Assembly (NCBI GenBank): GCA_964536015.1
Contig: CAZHVS010000017.1
Coordinates: forward strand, 1-58,386
DNA: 58,386 nt
Direction: 5' to 3'
From: CAZHVS01 sp964536015
GTDB taxonomy: Bacteria > Bacteroidota > Ignavibacteria > Ignavibacteriales > Ignavibacteriaceae
Shown: positions 1 through 7,859 of the stretch, in pieces
Layout of the letters: each line of letters begins with the position of its first letter
How positions within the stretch are numbered: the first letter of the stretch is position 1
The notes under the pieces: generated by a model
What the model saw: only the letters and a program-made list of their open reading frames with translations
Databases searched by the model: none
What the model was told of the DNA's origin: nothing
Position numbers and translations under genes: made by a program

Positions 1-64
1 TCAAATCAAAACTCAACTATAACTACATTACAAACTTTATAAATTTTTCTACAATCTCAAAATC

Positions 65-1573
65 TTATTTTCGTTCATCTTTGTCATCTACAATAAGAAC
101 CAGTCCTGCAGCAATAAGCATAGAAATTCCACCAATAATAAGTGCATAAATTGCTTCGTTATTAAAAACGCTTCTTACAATAAAACCAAGTATAGCAGCA
201 GCAGTTATCTGTGGAATTACAATAAAGAAGTTGAAAATTCCCATATAAACACCCAGTTTGTTTGAAGGTAAAGAGCCGGTTAAAATTGCATAAGGCATTG
301 CCAGAATAGAAGCCCAGGCTAAACCAATTCCAAGTTCACTTATTAAAAGCAAATCAGGATTTTTAATAAAGTAAAAAGAGAGCAAACCAAGTCCGCCGCA
401 AACAAGACTAAATGTGTGTACACCTTTTCTTGTAATTTTTTTAGCAAGCAGCACTAACAGAAAAGCCATAACAGCAGCAAAACCATTATAAACAGCCATC
501 AAAACACCAACCCAGTCAGCACCAATATTAAATTCTTTAGAAGCAGGGTCAACAGCATTGTAGATATGTCGGGTAACTGCAGGAGTTGTGTAAATCCACA
601 TAGCAAACAAAGCAAACCAAGAGAAGAACTGTACAAATGCAAGCTGCACCATTGTTTTTGGCATCTTGTAAAGGTCATTCATTACTACAACAAGTCCGTT
701 ATTTGTTTTGTTGTTCTTTGTAAGTAGGGAGACAATAAATTGCAGTAAACCAAAAATAAAAACACCTGCAAAGAAAACTGCAAGACCATAATCCATATAA
801 ATGAAGAACTTAAAAATTATAAATAGAGTAGAGCCTATGAAAATCCAGACAAGTCCATTTTTCCTGAGTTTTAAGTGATGAATAAAATTTTCTTCAGAAA
901 CTGATGATTTTTTAAGCTGTGATTCATCTTCAGAAAACTTTTTCATTTCTTCAGGAGAATATTCTTTAGAACTGAACACCGTCCAGCAGACTGCAAGCAG
1001 AAAAACGATTCCCCCAATGTAAAAAGAAAACTTGACAGAAGCAGGAATTTCACCCTCAGGAGCAATGTTTGAAATGCTAAACCAGTTAGTCATCATATAA
1101 GGCAAAGCAGAAGCAACAATGGCGCCAGTACCAATAAAAAAACTTTGCATAGAAAAACCAATTGTCCGTTGTTCTGCCGGAAGAACATCACCAACAAAAG
1201 CACGGAACGGTTCCATAGAAATATTAATTGAAGCATCCATAATCCATAACATACCAGCTGCAACCCAAAGCGCAGGAGAATTTGGCATAATAAAAATTGC
1301 AAGAGATGCAAGAATTGCACCTACAAGAAAGTAAGGTCTTCTTCTTCCAAGTCTGTTCCATGTTTTATCGCTCATATGTCCAATAATCGGTTGAATTATT
1401 AAACCAGTAACAGGAGCTGCAATCCAGAGGATTGGAATTTCATCAATCTTAGCACCAAGCGTTTCAAAGATTCTGCTTACATTAGCATTTTGCAAAGCAA
1501 ACCCGAATTGAATTCCGAGGAATCCAAAACTCATATTCCATATTTGCCAGAAACTTAATTTTGGTTTTTGCAT
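65..1573 (-). CDS. MFS transporter, sugar (SLC45/GPH-like) type
   Basis: A 502-residue polytopic inner-membrane protein with about 12 hydrophobic segments, split by a charged central loop (around residues 205-235). The N-terminal half carries GHMSDKTWNRLGRRRPYF, the typical MFS loop 2-3 signature (G-x-x-S-D-x-x-x-x-R-x-G-R-R-R-P) seen in SLC45/sucrose-maltose type carriers. Likely role: cation- or proton-coupled uptake of a mono- or disaccharide; the substrate cannot be read from sequence. The ATG at the complement of 1571-1573 is the natural start and the stop is TAA. It is divergent from the isoprenoid/PTS genes, with facing TAnnTTTG promoter elements in the 109-base gap. Family confidence is good; substrate is unknown. 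Confidence 0.8.
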   Translation of the reverse strand: MQKPKLSFWQIWNMSFGFLGIQFGFALQNANVSRIFETLGAKIDEIPILWIAAPVTGLIIQPIIGHMSDKTWNRLGRRRPYFLVGAILASLAIFIMPNSPALWVAAGMLWIMDASINISMEPFRAFVGDVLPAEQRTIGFSMQSFFIGTGAIVASALPYMMTNWFSISNIAPEGEIPASVKFSFYIGGIVFLLAVCWTVFSSKEYSPEEMKKFSEDESQLKKSSVSEENFIHHLKLRKNGLVWIFIGSTLFIIFKFFIYMDYGLAVFFAGVFIFGLLQFIVSLLTKNNKTNNGLVVVMNDLYKMPKTMVQLAFVQFFSWFALFAMWIYTTPAVTRHIYNAVDPASKEFNIGADWVGVLMAVYNGFAAVMAFLLVLLAKKITRKGVHTFSLVCGGLGLLSFYFIKNPDLLLISELGIGLAWASILAMPYAILTGSLPSNKLGVYMGIFNFFIVIPQITAAAILGFIVRSVFNNEAIYALIIGGISMLIAAGLVLIVDDKDERK

Positions 1574-1598
1574 TATCTATCTTTCTATTTTTGTTACA

Positions 1599-1606
1599 CA
1601 AAGGTA
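1599..1606 (-). promoter_or_regulatory. Candidate Bacteroidota-type -7 element for the MFS gene
   Basis: On the minus strand these bases read TACCTTTG, an exact match to the TAnnTTTG -7 element of the Bacteroidota housekeeping sigma factor. It lies 26 bases before the MFS start codon. No convincing -33 TTTG is visible at the right distance, so this is a half-supported promoter. Confidence 0.45.
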
Positions 1607-1631
1607 AGAAAATTTTTATAACAGAATAAAG

Positions 1632-1639
1632 TATCTTTG
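1632..1639 (+). promoter_or_regulatory. Candidate Bacteroidota-type -7 element for the idi-2 operon
   Basis: The plus strand reads TATCTTTG, an exact TAnnTTTG match, 43 bases before the TTG start of the isopentenyl diphosphate isomerase gene. It faces the minus-strand element at 1599-1606. The upstream -33 box is not clear. Confidence 0.45.
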
Positions 1640-1682
1640 TCTGGTTTTTTTTATTTTGCAATTAAAATAATCTAATATCAGA

Positions 1683-2726
1683 TTGGCTGAAAACGAAAAC
1701 ATATTATCGCAAAGGAAGAAAGAACATCTTCAGTTATGTTTAACGGATAAAGTTTTGTTTAAAAAGAAAACTTCGGGATTTGAGAAATACGATTTCAAAC
1801 ACTTTGCAACAACTGAAGTTGAGATTGATAAGATAGACTTAACAACAGATTTTTTTGGCAAAAAAATTTCTTTTCCGTTTCTTATCTCCTGTATGACAGG
1901 CGGAGCTGATGAAGCTGATAATATAAATCTTGAACTTGCAGAAGCCGCACGAGAATTAAATGTTCCCCTTGGACTTGGAAGTTTAAGATATGCACTCGAT
2001 ACCGACAAATTTAATTCTTCATTAAAAGAAATTAAGAAGAAAGCAGGAAGCTCACCAATACTTGGAAACATAGGTGCTGCACAAATTGTCCAGATGAAAG
2101 ATTTCTCACCTTTACAAAAACTTAACGACTTAATTGAAGCCACAGCATTTGTTGTACACGTAAATCCATTGCAGGAGTTATTGCAGAAAAATGGCGAGCC
2201 ATCTTTTAAAGGTTTGCTGAAATCTATTGGAAAGTTTTGCAGAAGTTTTACAAGTTCTGTAATTGTAAAAGAAGTTGGCTCAGGAATTTCCCCGGAAGCT
2301 GCGGAAGATTTACTTGAAGCAGGAGTAAAAGGGATTGATGTTGCAGGTGCAGGTGGAACAAGCTGGGCAGGAATAGAAGTCCTGAGGAATAAACAAAAAG
2401 AAAATCCTTTCTGGGATTGGGGACTGCCAACAACTTATTGCATCAGGAATATTTCAAGACTTAAAAATGATTTCGATTTTATTTTGATTGGTTCGGGCGG
2501 TGTAAATAACTCGTTTGATGCTGCAAAAGCACTTGCTCTTGGAGCCGATATTACAGCTTCAGCAAGAGTAATACTGCAAAAGTTAAATGAAGAAAAAGTT
2601 GAAGGAGTAATTAACCTGATTAAAAACTGGTTTGATGATGTCAAGAAAATTATGTTTTTGACTGCATCAAAAAATCTTGGTGAATTGAATAAAAAGAAAT
2701 TGATACGAAAGAAGGATTTATTTTGA
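1683..2726 (+). CDS. fni: Type 2 isopentenyl-diphosphate delta-isomerase
   Basis: A 347-residue protein matching the FMN/NADPH-dependent type 2 IPP isomerase family, which interconverts IPP and DMAPP in the cytoplasm. Visible landmarks are the N-terminal RKKEHL segment, the FPFLISCMTGG strand, the PLGLGSLRYAL segment, KEVGSGIS, the VAGAGGTSW FMN-binding loop and a C-terminal IGSGGV phosphate-binding loop. Length is normal for the family. The start is TTG at 1683; no ATG lies nearby and the N-terminus aligns with the family. The stop overlaps the TTG start of the prenyl synthase (TTGA), so the two genes are translationally coupled and supply consecutive steps: DMAPP, then polyprenyl diphosphate. 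Confidence 0.92.
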   Translation: MAENENILSQRKKEHLQLCLTDKVLFKKKTSGFEKYDFKHFATTEVEIDKIDLTTDFFGKKISFPFLISCMTGGADEADNINLELAEAARELNVPLGLGSLRYALDTDKFNSSLKEIKKKAGSSPILGNIGAAQIVQMKDFSPLQKLNDLIEATAFVVHVNPLQELLQKNGEPSFKGLLKSIGKFCRSFTSSVIVKEVGSGISPEAAEDLLEAGVKGIDVAGAGGTSWAGIEVLRNKQKENPFWDWGLPTTYCIRNISRLKNDFDFILIGSGGVNNSFDAAKALALGADITASARVILQKLNEEKVEGVINLIKNWFDDVKKIMFLTASKNLGELNKKKLIRKKDLF

Positions 2727-3712
2727 TTACAGAATTGAAATTCAGACAACTGGTTGAAAACGAAAGAAAAAAAGTTGAAAAGATACTTGGCAGAGCGTTA
2801 ATTAATCGTTCTCCGAAATCACTTTATAGTCCTGCCGATTATATTTTACAAAGTCCGGGCAAAAGACTTCGTCCTTTACTTGTTTTACTTTCAGTTAAAG
2901 CTGTCGGCGGCAAATTCGAACAGGCATACAATGCCGCAGCAGCAGTGGAAATGCTTCATAATTTTACTCTTGTTCACGATGACATAATGGACAATGCAGA
3001 TAAAAGAAGGGGCAGATTAACAATTCATAAAAAATATGATTTGAGTACTGCAATACTTGTTGGTGATGCCTTGCTTGCAGTTGCATTTGAATATTTGTTA
3101 AAAGATTGTAAATGTGACTCAAAAGAAATGATAGCGGCTTTTAACCATAGCTTGCTTGAAGTATGTGAAGGTCAAAGCATGGATAAGGATTTTGAGTTGC
3201 AAAAAAATGTTATAATGTCTGAGTACATTTTAATGATTGAGAAAAAAACAGCGGCACTTGCTGAAATGTGCTGCAAGATTGGTGCTTTAATTGGAAATGG
3301 AAGCGAAAAAGAAATCAAAGCTCTTTCTTCTTATGGAAAAAACATTGGACTCGCTTTTCAGATACAGGATGATTTACTTGACATTACAGGAAATGAACAG
3401 GAGTTTGGAAAAGCGATTGGTGGTGATTTGATGGAAGGTAAAAAAACTTTCCTCTTTATTAAAGCATTAGAAAAAGCAGATAGAAAAAGCAAAACTCTGC
3501 TTGCAAAGGTTATTAAAAACAAAGGCATAAAACAGGAAGAAGTAGAGTTATACAAAAATTTATATTTGAAACTTGGTGTAGTTGAAGATGCACAAAGTGA
3601 AATTATTAATTATACAGACAAAGCATTAAGCGGATTAAAATATATTAAAAATGCTGAGTCAAAAGAATTGTTAACTATTTTAGCTGATCAACTTATAAAA
3701 CGAAGTAAATAA
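2723..3712 (+). CDS. Polyprenyl (geranylgeranyl/octaprenyl-type) diphosphate synthase
   Basis: A 329-residue trans-isoprenyl diphosphate synthase. The first Asp-rich motif is in VHDDIMDNADKRRG and the second in FQIQDDLLD; GKRLRPLL upstream contacts the IPP diphosphate. It condenses IPP with allylic diphosphates. Chain length cannot be set with confidence, but quinone side-chain or GGPP synthesis is likely. The start is TTG at 2723, overlapping the isomerase stop by four bases. The stop TAA shares its last A with the HPr ATG. The tight packing with the isomerase supports an isoprenoid supply role. Confidence 0.92.
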   Translation: MITELKFRQLVENERKKVEKILGRALINRSPKSLYSPADYILQSPGKRLRPLLVLLSVKAVGGKFEQAYNAAAAVEMLHNFTLVHDDIMDNADKRRGRLTIHKKYDLSTAILVGDALLAVAFEYLLKDCKCDSKEMIAAFNHSLLEVCEGQSMDKDFELQKNVIMSEYILMIEKKTAALAEMCCKIGALIGNGSEKEIKALSSYGKNIGLAFQIQDDLLDITGNEQEFGKAIGGDLMEGKKTFLFIKALEKADRKSKTLLAKVIKNKGIKQEEVELYKNLYLKLGVVEDAQSEIINYTDKALSGLKYIKNAESKELLTILADQLIKRSK

Positions 3713-3978
3713 TGATTAATACAGTAGTAAAAATAATAAACAAAGCCGGTTTACATACACGACCTGCAGCGACAATTGTTAAGCTTGCATCAAAGTACCA
3801 GTCAGAATTTTTCATTTCAAAAGATGGATTGAAAATAAACGCAAAAAGTATAATTGGTGTAATGACATTAGCTGCTGAAAAAGATAGTGAACTGGAACTG
3901 GAATTTGACGGCGTCGACGAAAAAGAAATGTCTGAAGAAATAATCGGTTTTTTTAACAGGGGGTTTGACGAACTATGA
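3712..3978 (+). CDS. ptsH: Phosphocarrier protein HPr
   Basis: An 88-residue HPr with the active-site GLHTRPA motif, placing the phosphorylated histidine at H15, and a KSIIGV segment placing the regulatory serine exactly at S46. Both phosphorylation sites of the family are therefore present, suggesting regulation by an HPr kinase encoded elsewhere. It passes phosphate from enzyme I to acceptors in the cytoplasm. The ATG overlaps the preceding stop by one base and the stop overlaps the enzyme I ATG (ATGA). No PTS enzyme II genes occur in the window. Confidence 0.93.
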   Translation: MINTVVKIINKAGLHTRPAATIVKLASKYQSEFFISKDGLKINAKSIIGVMTLAAEKDSELELEFDGVDEKEMSEEIIGFFNRGFDEL

Positions 3979-5741
3979 AAGGTTTAAAAGATATTGTAAA
4001 ATCCGCAGATAATCTTCTGACAGGAATTGCTGCGGCTCCCGGACTTGCAATAGGCAAAGCTGTAATCTATACAAAAGAAATTCTTAGTATTGATGAAACA
4101 ATGATTACTGATCCTGCGGAAGGAATTAAAAATCTGCACGATGCACTTGAAAAATCAAAAAAGGAATTAAACAAAATACTTGGATTTGCAAAAGAGAAGA
4201 TGGGTGAAGTACGTGCTGCAATATTTGAAGCACAAGTAATGATTCTGGATGATCCAGTACTAATTTCTCAAATTGAAAACAGAATAATTAAAGAGCATAA
4301 ACAGCCCGAATACATAGTTAATGATGAGATTTCCCGTTACCAGAATATAATGGTTCGCTCATCTGAAATGTATATGAAAGAAAGAGCCTCGGACATTGAA
4401 GATATAAAAAACAGAATCATCCGAAATTTGCAAAAGAGAAGATGGGAATCAAAAATTATTAATGATGCAATTGTCGTAAGCGATAACCTGACACCTGCTG
4501 ATACAATTCTTTTTACTAAATCAAATGCAAAAGCTTATATAACTGATCACGGCGGGTTAACATCTCACGCTGCAATTATTGCTCGTTCACTCGATTTACC
4601 TGCTGTTGTTGGTTGTCATAATGGAACAGAAAAAATAAAAGATGGCGATTTGCTTATTGTAGATGGATTTCATGGATTGATTTTTATTAATCCGACTGAA
4701 AGACAACTTGAATTTTTCCATGAAAAAATTAAACATCTTGAAGAAATTGATTCAGGGCTTGAAGAATTAAAACATAAACCTTCAGTTACTTCTGATGGAA
4801 GAGAAATAAATCTAATGGCAAACGTTGATGTTTCTGGGGAGATTGATGTTTGTATTTCAAACGGTGCAAAGGGAATAGGATTATACCGCACTGAATTAAT
4901 TATAGAGGAACTTGGAGAATTTCCTGACGAAAATGAACAAACAAGAATTTATACAAATCTTGCCAACAGAATTTATCCAGATGTAGCAACAATTCGTGCA
5001 TTTGATATTGGTGGTGATAAAGTAAAGGCTTTGCATATCAAAGAATCAAATCCGTTTTTAGGGTTGCGAGGCATAAGGTTTTTGCTTGAAAATCCAAATC
5101 TTTTTAAAACACAGGTTCGTTCTATTCTTAAAGCAAGTGTTAATAAAAACATTCAGTTTATGATTCCAATGGTCTCTACATTGCAGGAAATAAAGAAAAC
5201 AAAGGAATTAATTGAGGAATGCAAACAGGAATTAAAAAAAGAATCGATTCCTTTTGATAGACATATGAGAATTGGAATAATGGTTGAAGTACCTTCTGCT
5301 GCAGTTATGGCAAAGGAATTTGCTAAAGAAGTTGATTTTTTTAGTATTGGGACAAATGATTTAATACAGTTCTTAATGGCAGTTGATCGCGGTAATGATG
5401 TTGTCTCCAATCTTTACCAGGAGTTTCATCCTTCTGTTTTAAGAACTTTAAGTCACATTGTTAAAGAAGGAAAGAAATCCAAAATTACAGTAAGTATTTG
5501 CGGTGAGATGGCTGCTGATACACTTGCAGTTCCAGTTCTTGTTGGAATTGGGCTGGATTGTTTAAGCGTTTCGCCAAGCGCTATCCCTTCAATAAAAAGA
5601 ACTATCAGAGCACTTTCTTATGCAAATGCAAAACAGCTTGCAGAAGAATGTATGGAGCTTGGAACCGAAACTGAAATAACAAAACACATAGAAAAGTTTT
5701 TCAAAGAAAACAATATTAAACGTACAAGAAATATTCTTTAA
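3975..5741 (+). CDS. ptsI: PTS enzyme I (phosphoenolpyruvate-protein phosphotransferase)
   Basis: A 588-residue enzyme I that moves phosphate from PEP to HPr. Domains in order: an N-terminal HPr-binding/swivelling domain with GGLTSHAAIIAR, giving the phosphorylated histidine at H198; then a PEP-utiliser TIM barrel from about residue 260, with GLYRTELI, FDIGGDK, GLRGIRF, FSIGTNDL and the SICGEMA cysteine motif. Length is standard and there is no extra GAF domain, so it is the classical rather than the nitrogen-PTS (PtsP) form. It starts four bases inside the HPr gene. With no EII in view, the pair may serve a regulatory role or work with distant EII genes. Confidence 0.93.
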   Translation: MKGLKDIVKSADNLLTGIAAAPGLAIGKAVIYTKEILSIDETMITDPAEGIKNLHDALEKSKKELNKILGFAKEKMGEVRAAIFEAQVMILDDPVLISQIENRIIKEHKQPEYIVNDEISRYQNIMVRSSEMYMKERASDIEDIKNRIIRNLQKRRWESKIINDAIVVSDNLTPADTILFTKSNAKAYITDHGGLTSHAAIIARSLDLPAVVGCHNGTEKIKDGDLLIVDGFHGLIFINPTERQLEFFHEKIKHLEEIDSGLEELKHKPSVTSDGREINLMANVDVSGEIDVCISNGAKGIGLYRTELIIEELGEFPDENEQTRIYTNLANRIYPDVATIRAFDIGGDKVKALHIKESNPFLGLRGIRFLLENPNLFKTQVRSILKASVNKNIQFMIPMVSTLQEIKKTKELIEECKQELKKESIPFDRHMRIGIMVEVPSAAVMAKEFAKEVDFFSIGTNDLIQFLMAVDRGNDVVSNLYQEFHPSVLRTLSHIVKEGKKSKITVSICGEMAADTLAVPVLVGIGLDCLSVSPSAIPSIKRTIRALSYANAKQLAEECMELGTETEITKHIEKFFKENNIKRTRNIL

Positions 5742-5760
5742 ATATAAATGGAAGCGAAAA

Positions 5761-6798
5761 ATGACAATTAATGATTATGTAAAAAAATATGATCCTGAAA
5801 ACCAGTTTGATGTACTGAAAAATTATTACAAACAGGTTGAATATGCGTGGAATAATAAATTTGATTTATCCACTCTAAAAGGAAGTGAATTCAGCGATAT
5901 AGTTTTAAGCGGACTTGGGGGTTCTGCCATTGCTGGTGATCTTGCGGCTAATGTTTTAGGTTATGACTTGAAATTACCCTACATTGTGAACAGAAATTAC
6001 TCTGCACCAAATTTCTTGAGCGAAAGTACTCTTTTCATTGCTTCATCGTATTCGGGAAATACTGAAGAAACAATTGAATCGTTGAAACATGCTATTGAAA
6101 AAAAATGTAAAGTTGTTTGTATAACCACTGGTGGAAAAATATTAGAAATTGCAAAAGAAAATAAATTTCCGGTTGTTATACTTCAAAAAGGATTTCAACC
6201 AAGATTTTCAATTGGCTTGAGTTTCTTTTCGCTATTAAAAATTTTTCAGGAATTGGATTTAATATCTGGACATGACAAACTTGTTCAAAATATAATTCAA
6301 TTGTGGAAAGAAAATGCGGAGAAATATTCTCAAGAAGAAAATCACCTTTATAAAATTGCACAAAATCTGATTGGCTTTACACCAATAATTTACTCTGCAG
6401 ATGGATATACAAATTCGCTTGGAATGAGATTGAAAGGACAGTTTAATGAGAATGCCAAATTGCATGCTTTTGTAAATGTCTTTCCGGAGTTTAATCATAA
6501 CGAAATAGTAGGATGGGAAACTTATTCAGAAGAAAAGCTTAGAGCAAAAGTTATATATATCTCTGACAAATCTTATCATCCGCAGATTATTAAAAGACAA
6601 AATATTGTATCGGGTATATTGAAAAAATGCGGAGTTGAAATAATAACTCTTGAAAGCAATCAGGAAGAGTTTAAAGTACGACTACTTGACATTGTTTATA
6701 CAATTGATTGGTTGACTTATTATGTTGCTATTTTAAGGAAAAAAGATCCAAGTGAAATTGATAATATCCATTTTCTGAAAAAAGAATTAGAAAAATAA
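5761..6798 (+). CDS. Bifunctional phosphoglucose/phosphomannose isomerase
   Basis: A 345-residue SIS-domain protein of the bifunctional PGI/PMI family, which interconverts glucose-6-P, fructose-6-P and mannose-6-P. Visible motifs are LSGLGGSAIAGD near residue 52, the sugar-phosphate-binding SSYSGNTEET segment near residue 95, and a C-terminal region with EFNHNEIVGWE, typical of the family's active-site His/Glu. Length is normal. It begins 19 bases after enzyme I with its own ATG, and its stop overlaps the next start by one base, so it appears to continue the operon. The pairing with enzyme I and HPr suggests a sugar-phosphate branch point. Confidence 0.9.
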   Translation: MTINDYVKKYDPENQFDVLKNYYKQVEYAWNNKFDLSTLKGSEFSDIVLSGLGGSAIAGDLAANVLGYDLKLPYIVNRNYSAPNFLSESTLFIASSYSGNTEETIESLKHAIEKKCKVVCITTGGKILEIAKENKFPVVILQKGFQPRFSIGLSFFSLLKIFQELDLISGHDKLVQNIIQLWKENAEKYSQEENHLYKIAQNLIGFTPIIYSADGYTNSLGMRLKGQFNENAKLHAFVNVFPEFNHNEIVGWETYSEEKLRAKVIYISDKSYHPQIIKRQNIVSGILKKCGVEIITLESNQEEFKVRLLDIVYTIDWLTYYVAILRKKDPSEIDNIHFLKKELEK

Positions 6799-7109
6799 TG
6801 AAACATATTAGTGAAACTGAGCTTGATGAAAGGAAAAAATACCTTCACAAAGTAATTTTTGTGTTGTTAAAAAGTTTTCATACAGAAGCGGGTCATAAGA
6901 TTCATGAAAGTCATCTATTTCATCAGTCGGGCAATATGATTGAAAATCTTTTATTGTATATAGGTGCTGATTTTAACCTGAATATTTTAAACGATGATGA
7001 TGTTATTAAGTCTGCTGCAAAATTATTATCGGAAGATCAGTTGTGTTTATCAGATGATGAAGTAGAAAGACTTAAAGTTTTGATAAATAATCATAAAGGT
7101 GTGTTATGA
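6798..7109 (+). CDS. Hypothetical 103-residue protein
   Basis: I do not recognise a family. The protein is small, soluble-looking and helical, with a His-rich stretch (HTEAGHKIHESHLFHQS, about residues 33-49) and an acidic C-terminal half. No signal peptide or membrane segment is visible. It overlaps the upstream isomerase stop by one base and the downstream DUF5706-like gene by four bases (ATGA), so it is translationally coupled to both and is likely a real gene. A partner role with the adjacent membrane protein is possible but unproven. Confidence 0.65.
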   Translation: MKHISETELDERKKYLHKVIFVLLKSFHTEAGHKIHESHLFHQSGNMIENLLLYIGADFNLNILNDDDVIKSAAKLLSEDQLCLSDDEVERLKVLINNHKGVL

Positions 7110-7624
7110 ACATTAAAGAACCAAGAGGGCAGCTTGATACGATGATTGTGCAGACAAGACAGAATCATTTTCGTCTTACTGCATTAACCGATACCAAAGC
7201 ACATATACTTATCGCTATATCCGCAGTTACGCTTAATGTTTCAGTCTCCCAGCTTAGTAATCCTGATATAAAATGGGCTGCATTAATACTTGCTATACAA
7301 GCAGTAATTACAATATTTTTTGCTTCGTTAAGTATTATGCCAAAGCTATACAATATTAAAGCTGCAAAAACAGAGACAGAAAAACTAATTTCAATTTTTT
7401 GTACAAATTTTGCTCATCTGGATTATCCTTCATTTAACAGGTTAATGGAAAAAGCAATGAATGATCCAAATGAAGTCTATGAAATTCAGATAAGAGAAAT
7501 TTATGACTCAGGAATGGTTATAGTTCATAAGAAATTTAAATATATACGTTATTCGTTTATTTCATTTTTAAGTGGATTAGGATTAGCAGTAATTGTTTTG
7601 CTTATTTCGGTTTTAACAAAGTAA
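7106..7624 (+). CDS. PycTM-like (DUF5706) membrane protein
   Basis: A 172-residue membrane protein with the layout of the DUF5706/Pycsar effector (PycTM) family. An N-terminal helix leads into DTKAHILIAISAV and transmembrane segment 1 (about 33-49). Segment 2 (about 56-77) and a cytoplasmic helical region follow. Then comes the sequence HKKFKYIRYS just before a C-terminal segment 3 (about 149-170). In characterised Pycsar systems such proteins are opened by cyclic UMP or CMP and depolarise the membrane. No pyrimidine cyclase is encoded here, so an anti-phage role is not shown. It is the last gene of the coupled run; the tRNA starts 6 bases after its stop. Confidence 0.6.
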   Translation: MNIKEPRGQLDTMIVQTRQNHFRLTALTDTKAHILIAISAVTLNVSVSQLSNPDIKWAALILAIQAVITIFFASLSIMPKLYNIKAAKTETEKLISIFCTNFAHLDYPSFNRLMEKAMNDPNEVYEIQIREIYDSGMVIVHKKFKYIRYSFISFLSGLGLAVIVLLISVLTK

Positions 7625-7629
7625 AAGAT

Positions 7630-7702
7630 GGGGCTATAGCTCAACTGGGAGAGCATCTCGTTCGCAACGAGAAGGTTGGCGGTTCGATCCCGCTTAGCTC
7701 CA
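7630..7702 (+). tRNA. tRNA-Ala (anticodon CGC)
   Basis: A full 73-base cloverleaf. The acceptor stem GGGGCTA/TAGCTCC contains the G3-U70 wobble pair that marks alanine tRNAs. The D arm is GCTC/GAGC, the anticodon stem TCTCG/CGAGA has loop TTCGCAA (anticodon CGC, reading GCG), the T arm loop is TTCGATC, and the discriminator is A at 7702. The 3' CCA is not encoded (the following bases are CTG). It lies in the same direction as the flanking genes. Confidence 0.95.
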
Positions 7703-7859
7703 CTGCTTAATTTAAAAAAAATATTCATACAAAAAAAACCTTGTATTATTTTCTATGTGCTATTATTTTAGCTGCCGAAAATTTTATTAATTTATATCTG
7801 CCTATAGACAGTTGATACACATAACCAAATTTACATTTCGAACCAATCTGCGTGATAAA

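Noticed and set aside
1730..2749. Minus-strand ORFs over the isomerase and synthase genes
   Set aside because: They overlap well-identified genes and show only frame-shadow composition.
7812..7859. The upstream TTG 7812 as the start of the cargo protein
   Set aside because: It would put sixteen residues before the signal peptide; ATG 7860 gives a normal signal sequence.
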